Source of the DNA: Candidatus Bipolaricaulota bacterium
Lineage (GTDB): Bacteria > Bipolaricaulota > Bipolaricaulia > Bipolaricaulales > Bipolaricaulaceae
Reading direction: 5' to 3'
Assembly (NCBI GenBank): GCA_014360945.1
Contig: JACIWM010000007.1
Span: 1 to 29,593, forward strand
DNA length: 29,593 bases
This document shows, piece after piece, positions 6,777-13,586 of the stretch. The notes beneath the pieces were generated by a model. The model was not told the origin of the DNA, did not search any database, and was given only the letters and a program-made list of their open reading frames with translations. Each line of letters begins with the position of its first letter. Position 1 is the stretch's first letter. The position numbers and the translations under genes are program-made.

Positions 6777-6805
6777 TGGACCGCGGGTATGGTCCGTGTT
6801 ATAGT
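6777..6805 (+). promoter_or_regulatory. Ferredoxin gene promoter
   Basis: TGGACC (6777-6782), a 17-base spacer and TATAGT (6800-6805) lie just upstream of the ferredoxin gene. The predicted start near 6812 leaves about 15 bases of leader containing the Shine-Dalgarno AAAGGAGGTG (6814-6823). The same TATAGT hexamer is used by the divergent promoter. Confidence 0.5.
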
Positions 6806-6826
6806 CACGCCACAAAAGGAGGTGGC

Positions 6827-7006
6827 ATGGCACTCAAAGTGGATACGGATTTGTGCACCGGCTGCGGGTTGTGCGCCCAAATCTGTCCCGATGTATTTGA
6901 GATCGGGGACGATGGCTATTCCCATGTGAAGGCGGGAGCGGACGAGAGCCTCCCCTGCGTGGACGAGGCCATTGATCAGTGCCCGGTGGGGGCCATCAGC
7001 CGCTGA
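6827..7006 (+). CDS. Small [4Fe-4S] ferredoxin
   Basis: A 59-residue ferredoxin closely resembling the single-cluster ferredoxins of Thermotoga and Desulfovibrio. Ligands are Cys10, Cys13 and Cys16 (CTGCGLC) plus Cys52 (QCPVGAI). Cys20 and Cys44 lie where single-cluster ferredoxins form a disulfide, so one [4Fe-4S] cluster and one disulfide are expected. The start is ATG 6827 with a strong Shine-Dalgarno at 6814-6823; earlier in-frame codons lack support. It is transcribed alone, between its own promoter and a strong terminator. It is a plausible soluble electron carrier for the hydrogenase encoded divergently, and for other ferredoxin-linked enzymes. Confidence 0.95.
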   Translation: MALKVDTDLCTGCGLCAQICPDVFEIGDDGYSHVKAGADESLPCVDEAIDQCPVGAISR

Positions 7007-7028
7007 GTTTTGGCCGTTTTTTGCGGAG

Positions 7029-7054
7029 CCCGGCACAATCGTGCCGGGTTTTTT
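7029..7054 (+). terminator. Rho-independent terminator of the ferredoxin gene
   Basis: A perfect 8-bp GC-rich stem CCCGGCAC / GTGCCGGG (7029-7036 and 7041-7048) with a 4-base AATC loop is followed by six T (7049-7054) and then GTTTT. It lies 23 bases after the ferredoxin stop. The T-tract ends 5 bases before the start codon of the next gene. Confidence 0.92.
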
Positions 7055-7059
7055 GTTTT

Positions 7060-7896
7060 ATGCGGCGGCGTTGGACCGGAATGATTTTGGCCTTGGGCGT
7101 GGTGGCCATCTCCTGGGGCGGACCCTTGGTGCGGTTCACCACCGCACCATCCCTCACCGTGGCCGCCTGGCGCCTCGCCCTGGCCGCTTTAGCCCTCCTT
7201 CCCTTCGGTCTGAGAGGCTGGCGAAGGAACGACGCGCCTTTCGCCATCCTTGCCGGATTCTTCCTTGCCGCCCATTTCGCCTCTTGGATCCAGTCCCTCC
7301 GCCTCACCTCTGTGGCGAGCTCCGTGGTCCTGGTGAGCACGAGCCCGCTTTTCGTGGGCCTCTTCTCCTTTCTTTTGGGGGAGAAACCCGGGCGCGCGTT
7401 CTGGCTGGGCGTGAGCACCGCCCTTTTGGGCACGATCCTCATTGGCCTCGATGACCTTTCCATAAGCCAAGAAGCCGCCCTGGGGGATCTTTTGGCCTTG
7501 GTGGGCGCGGTGGCGGCCGCGGGCTACCTCCTTTTGGGCCGACGGGCAAGAAAAACGATGGAGGCCATTCCCTACGCGTCTTTGGCCTATCTCTCCGCCG
7601 CCCTCCTTTTGGTCCTTTGCGCTCGAGCTTTTTCCACGCTCGTTCCTCCGAAAACTGACTGGCCTTGGCTTATTCTTATTGCCCTCGTTCCCCAGGTCTT
7701 AGGCCACACCACCGTGAACTGGGCCCTGGGAAGGCTTCCGGCCTTCGCCGTGGCCATGGTCGTCCTGGGCGAGCCCGTGGGCGCAGCCCTCTGGGCTCAT
7801 CTTCTTTTTCACGAGACCCTGAGCCCCCTCCAAGGCTTGGGAATGATCCTCGTGCTTTTTGGGATTTTCTGGGGCCTGCGGGCCCTGAGGGAGTAA
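7060..7896 (+). CDS. EamA/DMT-family permease
   Basis: A 278-residue integral membrane protein with about ten hydrophobic segments arranged as two five-helix repeats, typical of the drug/metabolite transporter superfamily. The first helix (MILALGVVAISWGGPLVRF) and the end of the second repeat (VVLGEPVGAALWAHLLFHE, GMILVLFGIFWGL) carry family-like EamA signatures. The substrate cannot be told; relatives export amino acids or other metabolites. ATG 7060 is chosen because it gives a basic N-terminus before helix 1; ATG 7081 is an alternative. No Shine-Dalgarno precedes either, and the start abuts the ferredoxin terminator, so expression must come from an unrecognised promoter or from read-through. 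Confidence 0.85.
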   Translation: MRRRWTGMILALGVVAISWGGPLVRFTTAPSLTVAAWRLALAALALLPFGLRGWRRNDAPFAILAGFFLAAHFASWIQSLRLTSVASSVVLVSTSPLFVGLFSFLLGEKPGRAFWLGVSTALLGTILIGLDDLSISQEAALGDLLALVGAVAAAGYLLLGRRARKTMEAIPYASLAYLSAALLLVLCARAFSTLVPPKTDWPWLILIALVPQVLGHTTVNWALGRLPAFAVAMVVLGEPVGAALWAHLLFHETLSPLQGLGMILVLFGIFWGLRALRE

Positions 7897-7898
7897 GT

Positions 7899-7904
7899 TA
7901 TGAT
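7899..7904 (+). promoter_or_regulatory. Putative -10 element for near-leaderless ahcY transcript
   Basis: TATGAT (7899-7904) ends 9 bases before the ahcY ATG, and no Shine-Dalgarno precedes that ATG. Initiation 6-7 bases downstream would leave a leader of about 2 bases. No convincing -35 is seen at the right distance. Confidence 0.35.
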
Positions 7905-7913
7905 CCCAAAACC

Positions 7914-9131
7914 ATGGACGAGCTGAGGGAACGCGGCTGGGAAAAAATTCGGTGGGTTCGGGATCACATGCCCATTTTGGCGGAGCTTGAGGCCCGTTAT
8001 GCCCCAACAAAGCCCCTTTCGGGCAAACGCATCTCCATGGCCATTCATCTTGAGGCCAAGACGGCCCGCCTGGCCCTGGCCCTGAAGGCTCTGGGTGCGG
8101 AGGTGGCCGTCACTAGCTCCAACCCTCTTTCCGCCAAGGACGACGTGGCCCAGGCCCTGGCCGAGGAAATGCCGGTCTATGCCCGCGGCGAGGCCACCGA
8201 GGCCGAATACCACGAGTTTCTCCGCAAAGTTTTGTCCATCCGTCCTCATCTCGTCCTCGACGACGGCGGAGACCTCTCTTATCTCCTCCACGGCGAGGCC
8301 TGGGAGCTGGGCGCGGAAACCATCGGGGTCTGCGAGGAGACCACCACCGGAGTGCTTCGGCTGCGCAAACTCGAACGGGAAGGAAAACTACGGTTCCCCG
8401 CGGTGGCCGTGAACGACGCCCAGATGAAGTCCCTTTTTGATAACCGTTATGGTACAGGCCAGTCCGTGTGGGACGCAATCATGCGCACCACAAATCTTCT
8501 TTTGGCGGGAAAGAAAGTGCTTGTGGTGGGATTTGGCTGGTGCGGAAAAGGCATTGCCCAGCGGGCGAGAGGCCTTGGGGCCGAGGTGGTGGTGGCGGAA
8601 GTGGATCCCGTAAAGGCCGCGGAGGCGGTGATGGAGGGTTTTTCCGTGGCCCCGGTGCGCGAGGCCATCCAGCATGCGGATTTCGTGGTCACTGCCACCG
8701 GCTGCCTGGATGCCGTCTCATTTGAAGACATTCTGGCGGCAAAGGATGGTTGCATCCTCGCCAACGCTGGACACTTCGATGTGGAGATCGACGTGCGCTC
8801 CCTCTACGCAAAGGCCGAAGTGCGAAAGGTGCGGGATCATTTGGAGGAATGCGTCCTTCCCAACGGGAAGAGGGTTTACCTTCTGGCCAAAGGGCGGCTG
8901 GTGAATTTGGTGGCCGGCGATGGCCATCCCGCGGAGATCATGGACCTCTCTTTTTCCCTGCAGCTTCTTTCCCTCCTTTGGCTTGCGGAAAAAGGTCGGG
9001 ATCTTGGGCCCCGCGTCTATTCGGTGCCAAAAGAGATCGATGAGGAGGTGGCCCAGATCTTCCTCAGCACTAGAGGGATCAGGATCGACCGCCTCACGGA
9101 AAAGCAGCGGGAATATCTGGGCCTGGATTAA
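7914..9131 (+). CDS. ahcY: Adenosylhomocysteinase family enzyme (possibly S-inosyl-L-homocysteine hydrolase)
   Basis: A 405-residue NAD-dependent hydrolase of the short archaeal/Thermotoga type, lacking the roughly 40-residue insertion of many bacterial enzymes. Visible motifs are HLEAKTA (45-51), LDDGGDL (115-121), EETTTGV (141-147), FDNRYGTGQS, the Rossmann loop GFGWCGKG (206-213), NAGHFDVEID and NLVAGDGHPAEIMDLSFSLQ. The family regenerates homocysteine from the methylation by-product SAH. In mammalian-type enzymes the first block reads HMTxET, whose Thr and Glu contact the adenine; here Glu47 and Lys49 occupy those places, as in archaeal enzymes reported to prefer the inosyl substrate. ATG 7914 follows the permease gene by 17 bases without a Shine-Dalgarno. 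The last 38 bases overlap the convergent methyltransferase gene. Confidence 0.93.
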   Translation: MDELRERGWEKIRWVRDHMPILAELEARYAPTKPLSGKRISMAIHLEAKTARLALALKALGAEVAVTSSNPLSAKDDVAQALAEEMPVYARGEATEAEYHEFLRKVLSIRPHLVLDDGGDLSYLLHGEAWELGAETIGVCEETTTGVLRLRKLEREGKLRFPAVAVNDAQMKSLFDNRYGTGQSVWDAIMRTTNLLLAGKKVLVVGFGWCGKGIAQRARGLGAEVVVAEVDPVKAAEAVMEGFSVAPVREAIQHADFVVTATGCLDAVSFEDILAAKDGCILANAGHFDVEIDVRSLYAKAEVRKVRDHLEECVLPNGKRVYLLAKGRLVNLVAGDGHPAEIMDLSFSLQLLSLLWLAEKGRDLGPRVYSVPKEIDEEVAQIFLSTRGIRIDRLTEKQREYLGLD

Positions 9132-9657
9132 GAGGACCGCGACACTTCTCGACCAAGAAAAACACGGCGATCCCGAAGGCCACGGCCACGTTCAGGGATT
9201 CCTTTTGCCCATATTGCGGGATCTCCACGACCAGATCGGCCAAGGAGAGGACCCGATCGTCCACACCGCTTACTTCGTTTCCGACCACCAAAGCCACGGG
9301 GAAATGTTCCGGACCCATTTTCTGAATGGGAACGCTTTCATCAGTGATTTCCATGGCCACGATTCGCCAGCCTTCATTTTTCAAGGCCTGCACGGCCTCC
9401 ACGGTGTCGGGGAAATACCGCCAGGGAACAAGCTGGGTGGTGCCAAGGGCTGTCTTCTCCACCTCTTTGTGCGGGGGTTTAGCGGTGATCCCGCAGAGGA
9501 TGAGTTCTGAGATGTACGCGCACTCCGCAGTGCGGAACATGGCGCCCACGTTATAGGCGCTGCGGATGTTGTCCAAAACCGCGGCGATGGGGAAACGCCG
9601 CGGCGGCCGAAATCTTTCCCAATGCGCGTTCTTCTCGGGATGGGTCAGCTTACGCAT
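9094..9657 (-). CDS. TrmH/SpoU-family RNA 2'-O-methyltransferase
   Basis: A 187-residue SPOUT-superfamily enzyme. Motif 1 is LDNIRSAYNVGAMFRTAE (residues about 28-45), motif 2 is VALVVGNEVSGVDDRVL and motif 3 is IPQYGQKESLNVAVAFGIAVF. These are all the elements of the knotted SAM-binding domain, with the catalytic Arg and Asn present. The family transfers a methyl group to a ribose 2'-OH in tRNA or rRNA; the target position cannot be read from sequence. The start is ATG 9657 with GGGAGG upstream, overlapping the DUF429 gene by 8 bases. The C-terminus is encoded by DNA that also encodes the ahcY C-terminus on the other strand. Confidence 0.9.
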   Translation of the reverse strand: MRKLTHPEKNAHWERFRPPRRFPIAAVLDNIRSAYNVGAMFRTAECAYISELILCGITAKPPHKEVEKTALGTTQLVPWRYFPDTVEAVQALKNEGWRIVAMEITDESVPIQKMGPEHFPVALVVGNEVSGVDDRVLSLADLVVEIPQYGQKESLNVAVAFGIAVFFLVEKCRGPLNPGPDIPAAFP

Positions 9658-10411
9658 GGTCCCTCCCTTTCGGCCTTATGGGAACAAGGATGAACCCGGT
9701 CCCTTCATCGCCGAAAACACGATAGCCCTCCTCTCCCCAATACCAAAGGTGGAGGGCAATGTACGCGCAATAGAGGGCGTCCAAAAGGTCCTCTGCGGCC
9801 TTGAGCTCCCGGCCTTTCAAGCCGGAAATTTCCGTTTGGGAAAGGATCGGCGCAGTATCCAACGCTGGTTCCGCCTCCGAAAGGCCTCCCAAAAGTTCCC
9901 AATAACGCCGAAGTTCCGCGAGTCGAAAGGAGAGGGACCGGTTCGGTCGGGCCTTGTAGCGAAGGATGCGGGGAAGCCCGAAGAGCTCGATCATCGCTGG
10001 ATGGGGAAAAACCTCCACCACTTGGCGCACAAGCTTTCTTTTCTCCACCCGGGACTGGAAGGTGAAGCCCCGTGCCTTGAGGGCGGCAACGAGGGCTTCG
10101 CCGCGCACACGAGGTCCAAGACGCCGGCGATTGGCGGGATAGGCTTGAGCCTGGGCCTTACGGTAAAACGCGGAAAGCTCCCGGTCACAAGGTCTTGTTC
10201 CTGTCTCGTTTGGGACTAAAAGGGGGGCGTCCACCGCCACCAGGGCCGGTCCCAAACCCGCGGCCTCCTCCACAAAACCCACGATTTCCTCAAGAGCCCC
10301 GAGCTCAGCGGTCCAAAGGAAGGGTTTGCCCCGGTCTCCTTGCCACCTTATGGCCACCCCGCCCGAGGGGTTAGCCTCAGACCAGGCGAGATCGAGACCA
10401 ATCAGGACCAA
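9650..10411 (-). CDS. DUF429 protein (predicted RNase H-fold nuclease)
   Basis: A 253-residue member of the DUF429 family, predicted to adopt an RNase H-like fold. It begins VLIGLDLAWSEANPSGGVA (Asp7, the usual first acidic residue) and has VAVDAPLLVPNETGTRPCDRE (second acidic residue, Asp62), VVEVFPHPAMIELFG and a C-terminal ELKAAEDLLDALYCAYIAL helix with further acidic positions. The start is read as TTG at 10411, immediately after the upstream stop, with AGAGGT about 10 bases before it. No biochemical role is established for the family. The SpoU methyltransferase downstream suggests a link to RNA metabolism, but only by position. Confidence 0.82.
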   Translation of the reverse strand: MVLIGLDLAWSEANPSGGVAIRWQGDRGKPFLWTAELGALEEIVGFVEEAAGLGPALVAVDAPLLVPNETGTRPCDRELSAFYRKAQAQAYPANRRRLGPRVRGEALVAALKARGFTFQSRVEKRKLVRQVVEVFPHPAMIELFGLPRILRYKARPNRSLSFRLAELRRYWELLGGLSEAEPALDTAPILSQTEISGLKGRELKAAEDLLDALYCAYIALHLWYWGEEGYRVFGDEGTGFILVPIRPKGRDHA

Positions 10412-11443
10412 TTAGGGCTTGACCTCTGCCGGCAAAAGGGAGACGCGATAGGTGCCGGAGCCGGAGCGCCAAACAATGCGCAGGAAAAACCCGCAAGTTT
10501 GGCCCCGAAAGCACTCCGTGAGCCCATTGGGAATGGTCACGCACTCCACTCCTTCTTGGCAAGGGGCCTCGAGAACCGTCGGTCCCTGGGCCATCAGACA
10601 CACGGCCAAATCCGTGCCACACGGATCATGGACAAGGTGCACATCCACCACGAGATCTCCCATGGGCTCGAAATACACGATCATCGCTTCGCCCTTTGGC
10701 ACGGAAAATCTGTACCAGTCCTGATAATCGCCGGGACCGATCTCGCCCAAATAGTGGCCGAGATCTATGCGCGCGGCATCGCCAGGGCCATATGTGTCAG
10801 GAAGTGCGGTCCGCGGCACGGTGTTTAGGTCCAATTCGGAAGGAAGGCACTCCGCCGGGACCTCACCCGGATTACACGAGAAAAGGGGGCCGATGGAGCA
10901 TAACTGCGGAGGAGGCGAGGGCGGAGGTGTTACCACCGGAGGAGCGGGGATCTCCGGAGGCGGAGGAGGCGGGGGGACCTCCACCACTGCCGGAGCCCGA
11001 AGATATGCGGACTCCTGGGAGAACCCCAGGAAAGGAGTGCACATCACAGCTCGCCGCACCAAAACCCAAAGTTCCGGACCGTTAAGCCTTACCGGCATCT
11101 CCCCGTAAACTCGGCAGATCCCGAGCTCCTCCGGCCGCAACTCCATGAACCGCCAACTCCAGGGGCTGGTGAGATCCTCCCGCCAGAAGACCTGGATCGG
11201 CACATCCCGATCGCATCCGCACTCCGGGCACGGATCGAACATCTCCGCCGTGATCACCAGGGTCCACGTTCCCGGAGCAACCCCCGTGAAATGCCATGAG
11301 GCGGTGGCGTACATGCGGGGATCGCCAAGCCAAAAGAGATCGCCCTTCTGCTCGCCCGTGGAGGAAAAAGAAGTCGGGTAAAGATCGGCCGCCAATCCGC
11401 CGCTGGCTAAAAGAATCAAAATCGCCAAAAGACGTGCACGCAC
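10412..11443 (-). CDS. Secreted cysteine-rich protein with proline-rich linker
   Basis: A 343-residue exported protein that I do not recognise. The start is GTG 11443, because AAAGGGGG lies 5 bases before it; a GTG six codons earlier lacks such a signal. Residues 1-18 are a signal peptide (RARLLAILILLASGGLA). An N-terminal beta-rich domain (about 20-150, ending in WVLVRRAVMCTPF) is joined by a proline-rich linker (156-180) to a C-terminal domain (about 181-343). Its QDWYRFSVPKGEAMIVYFEP block resembles bacterial pre-peptidase C-terminal (PPC) domains. There are 14 cysteines, with clusters at 72-77 and 275-317, suggesting disulfides outside the cytoplasm. It may be a cell-surface or binding protein; the partner glycoside hydrolase-like gene upstream is 21 bases away. 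Confidence 0.75.
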   Translation of the reverse strand: MRARLLAILILLASGGLAADLYPTSFSSTGEQKGDLFWLGDPRMYATASWHFTGVAPGTWTLVITAEMFDPCPECGCDRDVPIQVFWREDLTSPWSWRFMELRPEELGICRVYGEMPVRLNGPELWVLVRRAVMCTPFLGFSQESAYLRAPAVVEVPPPPPPPEIPAPPVVTPPPSPPPQLCSIGPLFSCNPGEVPAECLPSELDLNTVPRTALPDTYGPGDAARIDLGHYLGEIGPGDYQDWYRFSVPKGEAMIVYFEPMGDLVVDVHLVHDPCGTDLAVCLMAQGPTVLEAPCQEGVECVTIPNGLTECFRGQTCGFFLRIVWRSGSGTYRVSLLPAEVKP

Positions 11444-11464
11444 GTTGGCCCCCTTTCTCACATT

Positions 11465-12520
11465 TTACGGCCGGGCTTTCTCCCGCGTCAAAATTTGCAA
11501 AGCCTCCCAGAGGGCGGAGTAATCGCCGCGGGGATTCCAAAAGAGGTACCCATCGGCGCCGGTGGCCTCGGCCGCCCGCACCTGGGCCACGATGTACTCC
11601 GAAAGAGTCATCCATGGCGGAATGGCCATGGCGAAGGCCTGAAGATAAGGGCGAAGCGGCGTTTTCACGCGCTCTTTGCCGTGGGACATGGTGCGGAATA
11701 CCGTCCCATAGGGATCGTCCTTGAGTTCTTCCTCCACGAAATGGGAGGGATAGAGCATGGGCGAGACCACATCCACGTAGAAAGCTATTCCTTCCAGCCT
11801 TTGCCCGATGGGATCGATGGACCTCGCGTTCCAGGGCCACATCACCCGGCCATAGACATCGGCAGAAATAGGGATGGGCAAACTTTCCTTGGCTTTTGCC
11901 AAAAAATTTTCCACGACTGAGCAGCGCCCGGAGTAATCGGGACCGATGGGACCGTCATCGGGAAAGCGAACGTAATCGAACTGGATCTCATCGACCCCGA
12001 ACCCCGCCGCCTCTTGGGCGAGGGCCAGGTTGTACTCCACCGCCACCTCCACAGTGGGCAAAATCCAAGGCGCCGTCCCAACCCCAAGATACTTAGCCAA
12101 TATAGGATCGTAAAACACGACCTGGCGGAGAATCACGTAAAAACCGCGATCGTGCAGATCCTTTATGAGCCTCGGAAGATCCAAAACGGGGCGGACGGCA
12201 CCGATGGCCTTGGCCAAAGGCACTTCAGAGGCATAGCACACCTCCCCGTTGTTGTTTTTGATGTCCACCACCACCGCATTGAGCCCAAACCGTGCGCTTT
12301 GTTCAAGCACGTAAAAAAAGGTTTGAGGGTTGGCAGCGACATAGGCGGTGAGATAGACCCCGCGTTTCCCATGGATGTCAAAAACTTGGGCCGGCTTGGG
12401 CTCCACGGCAGGACTTGGCTCGGAAAAATCTTGGGGAGGACTGGGAGCCTGGACTAGGAAAGCTACGCTTAGGACGGCCACAACCGCAAAGAACACTACG
12501 TACCAAGGGATCGTTTTCAT
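11465..12520 (-). CDS. Membrane-anchored putative glycoside hydrolase (COG1306/DUF4015-like)
   Basis: A 351-residue protein with an N-terminal membrane anchor or uncleaved signal (residues 5-24), a proline-rich spacer and a TIM-barrel-like domain from residue 50. Characteristic blocks are KRGVYLTAYVA, NAVVVDIKNNNGEV, GFYVILRQVVFYDPILA, VDEIQFDYVRFPDDG, VSPMLYPSHF, LRPYLQAF and TGADGYLFWNPRG. These match the putative glycosyl hydrolase family of COG1306, whose Asp residues in DIKN and DEIQFDYVRFP are candidate catalytic or binding groups. The start is ATG 12520; no Shine-Dalgarno is seen, but TACGCT stands 8 bases upstream. The substrate is unknown; an envelope or extracellular polysaccharide is likely. 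Confidence 0.8.
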   Translation of the reverse strand: MKTIPWYVVFFAVVAVLSVAFLVQAPSPPQDFSEPSPAVEPKPAQVFDIHGKRGVYLTAYVAANPQTFFYVLEQSARFGLNAVVVDIKNNNGEVCYASEVPLAKAIGAVRPVLDLPRLIKDLHDRGFYVILRQVVFYDPILAKYLGVGTAPWILPTVEVAVEYNLALAQEAAGFGVDEIQFDYVRFPDDGPIGPDYSGRCSVVENFLAKAKESLPIPISADVYGRVMWPWNARSIDPIGQRLEGIAFYVDVVSPMLYPSHFVEEELKDDPYGTVFRTMSHGKERVKTPLRPYLQAFAMAIPPWMTLSEYIVAQVRAAEATGADGYLFWNPRGDYSALWEALQILTREKARP

Positions 12521-12614
12521 CGGGACAAAGCGTATCCTGAGACCCAAGGTCGCTTTGGGACCAAAGGCGGGAAGTCCCGGAGCTTTTGTCTGTTGCCTTC
12601 CACACATAACGGGC

Positions 12615-12642
12615 TTGCCATACGCGTTTTAGAAGATAGCAT
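12615..12642 (+). promoter_or_regulatory. Promoter of the HAD phosphatase gene (leaderless)
   Basis: TTGCCA (12615-12620), a 16-base spacer and TAGCAT (12637-12642) end 7 bases before ATG 12650. Transcription would begin at or within one base of the start codon. No Shine-Dalgarno is present. Confidence 0.5.
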
Positions 12643-12649
12643 TCGGCGT

Positions 12650-13393
12650 ATGCCTGTGCGGTTTTGCGCCGACGGCCGCTGGTTTGAGGCCCAAGCTTTC
12701 CTCTTTGACAAGGATGGGACCATTATCACCTTCGAGCACTGGTTCTCCGTGATGGTCGAGCGAGCTAAGCGCCTGAGTAGGGTGCTGGGGCTTTCCTCAT
12801 CGCAGGCCGAGGCTTTAGTCAGGTTCATGCGGGGCAAAGGACCCGGCGATTGGGGGATCATTCCCCTTCCTCGACCGGAAGCGGAGGAAGCCACTGCCCG
12901 ATATCTGGCGCAAATGCTTGAGATCCCGCCCTCCGAGGCCCTGGCCGTGGTGAAGAAAGTTTTTGCCGAGGTGGACCATGATTTTCCGTTTGAGAAAAAC
13001 CTTAAGCCCACGCCCGGAGCGGAGGAAATTCTCCGCATGATCAAGGCCGCGGGCGGAAAGATCGGGGTGGTCACCCATGATGTGGCCGCCGCGGCCCGGC
13101 TTCATCTGCAAGCCCTGGGATGGGAGGAATTGGTGGACGTCGTGGTAGGGCTGGATCTTTGTCCGGTGAAGAAGCCCGCGCCCGAGCCGGTATGGCGAGC
13201 CTGTGAGCATCTTTCTGTGTCCCCAAGGGAAGCGGTGATGGTTGGGGATACTGTCACGGATTTACAAGCTGGGCGGGCTGCTGGCTGCCGCGCCACTTTT
13301 GGAGTCCTCACGGGCTTGGGCACTCCGGAGGAGCTCCATCCCCACGCCGACGCAATTCTTGAGAGTTTACGAAAACTCCGAATCGAAAAATAA
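12650..13393 (+). CDS. HAD-superfamily phosphatase (phosphoglycolate phosphatase-like)
   Basis: A 247-residue haloacid dehalogenase-fold hydrolase. Motif I is FLFDKDGTII (nucleophile Asp20, acid Asp22), motif II is IGVVTHD, motif III is the lysine in CPVKKPAPEPV and motif IV is MVGDTVTDLQAGRAAG. A helical cap (about residues 30-115) lies between motifs I and II, as in subfamily IA enzymes such as phosphoglycolate phosphatase and pyrophosphatase PpaX. The actual substrate is not predictable. ATG 12650 is supported by an adjacent promoter; earlier in-frame codons give no family similarity. The stop lies 3 bases from the 3' end of the convergent tRNA-Ile gene. Confidence 0.88.
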   Translation: MPVRFCADGRWFEAQAFLFDKDGTIITFEHWFSVMVERAKRLSRVLGLSSSQAEALVRFMRGKGPGDWGIIPLPRPEAEEATARYLAQMLEIPPSEALAVVKKVFAEVDHDFPFEKNLKPTPGAEEILRMIKAAGGKIGVVTHDVAAAARLHLQALGWEELVDVVVGLDLCPVKKPAPEPVWRACEHLSVSPREAVMVGDTVTDLQAGRAAGCRATFGVLTGLGTPEELHPHADAILESLRKLRIEK

Positions 13394-13396
13394 AAA
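13383..13396 (-). terminator. T-rich tract ending the tRNA unit
   Basis: Directly after the tRNA-Ile acceptor stem the minus strand reads TTTTTATTTTTC. A U-run behind the stable, GC-rich acceptor helix can act as an intrinsic terminator. The same bases encode the last codons and stop of the convergent HAD gene. Confidence 0.4.
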
Positions 13397-13470
<74 letters not shown>

Positions 13471-13546
13471 TGGCTCCCCGGGGAGGACTCGAACCTCCGA
13501 CCCGCCGGTTAACAGCCGGCCGCTCTGCCAACTGAGCTACCGGGGA
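13471..13546 (-). tRNA. tRNA-Asn (GTT anticodon), CCA encoded
   Basis: The 76-base gene folds as a cloverleaf with acceptor TCCCCGG / CCGGGGA, D-arm GTAGCTCAGTTGGCAGAGC, anticodon loop CTGTTAA (GUU), T-arm GGTTCGAGTCC and discriminator G, which is standard for tRNA-Asn. The terminal CCA is encoded at 13473-13471. The next base, 13470, is position 1 of tRNA-Ile, so RNase P cleavage of tRNA-Ile would directly produce the mature 3' end of tRNA-Asn. Confidence 0.97.
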
Positions 13547-13556
13547 ACTCCTTTCA

Positions 13557-13586
13557 ATCCTACCGGAAAACGCGCGACGGCGTCAA
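13557..13586 (-). promoter_or_regulatory. Promoter of the tRNA-Asn/tRNA-Ile pair
   Basis: On the minus strand TTGACG (13581-13586, 5 of 6 matches), an 18-base spacer and TAGGAT (13557-13562) precede tRNA-Asn, with initiation expected near 13550, a few bases before the mature 5' end. The -35 hexamer overlaps the stop codon region of the substrate-binding protein gene. Confidence 0.6.

Noticed and set aside
7010..7039. Promoter for the EamA gene (TTGGCC, 18 bases, CACAAT) overlapping the terminator stem
   Set aside because: Both hexamers are weak and the -10 lies inside the terminator hairpin, which explains those bases better.
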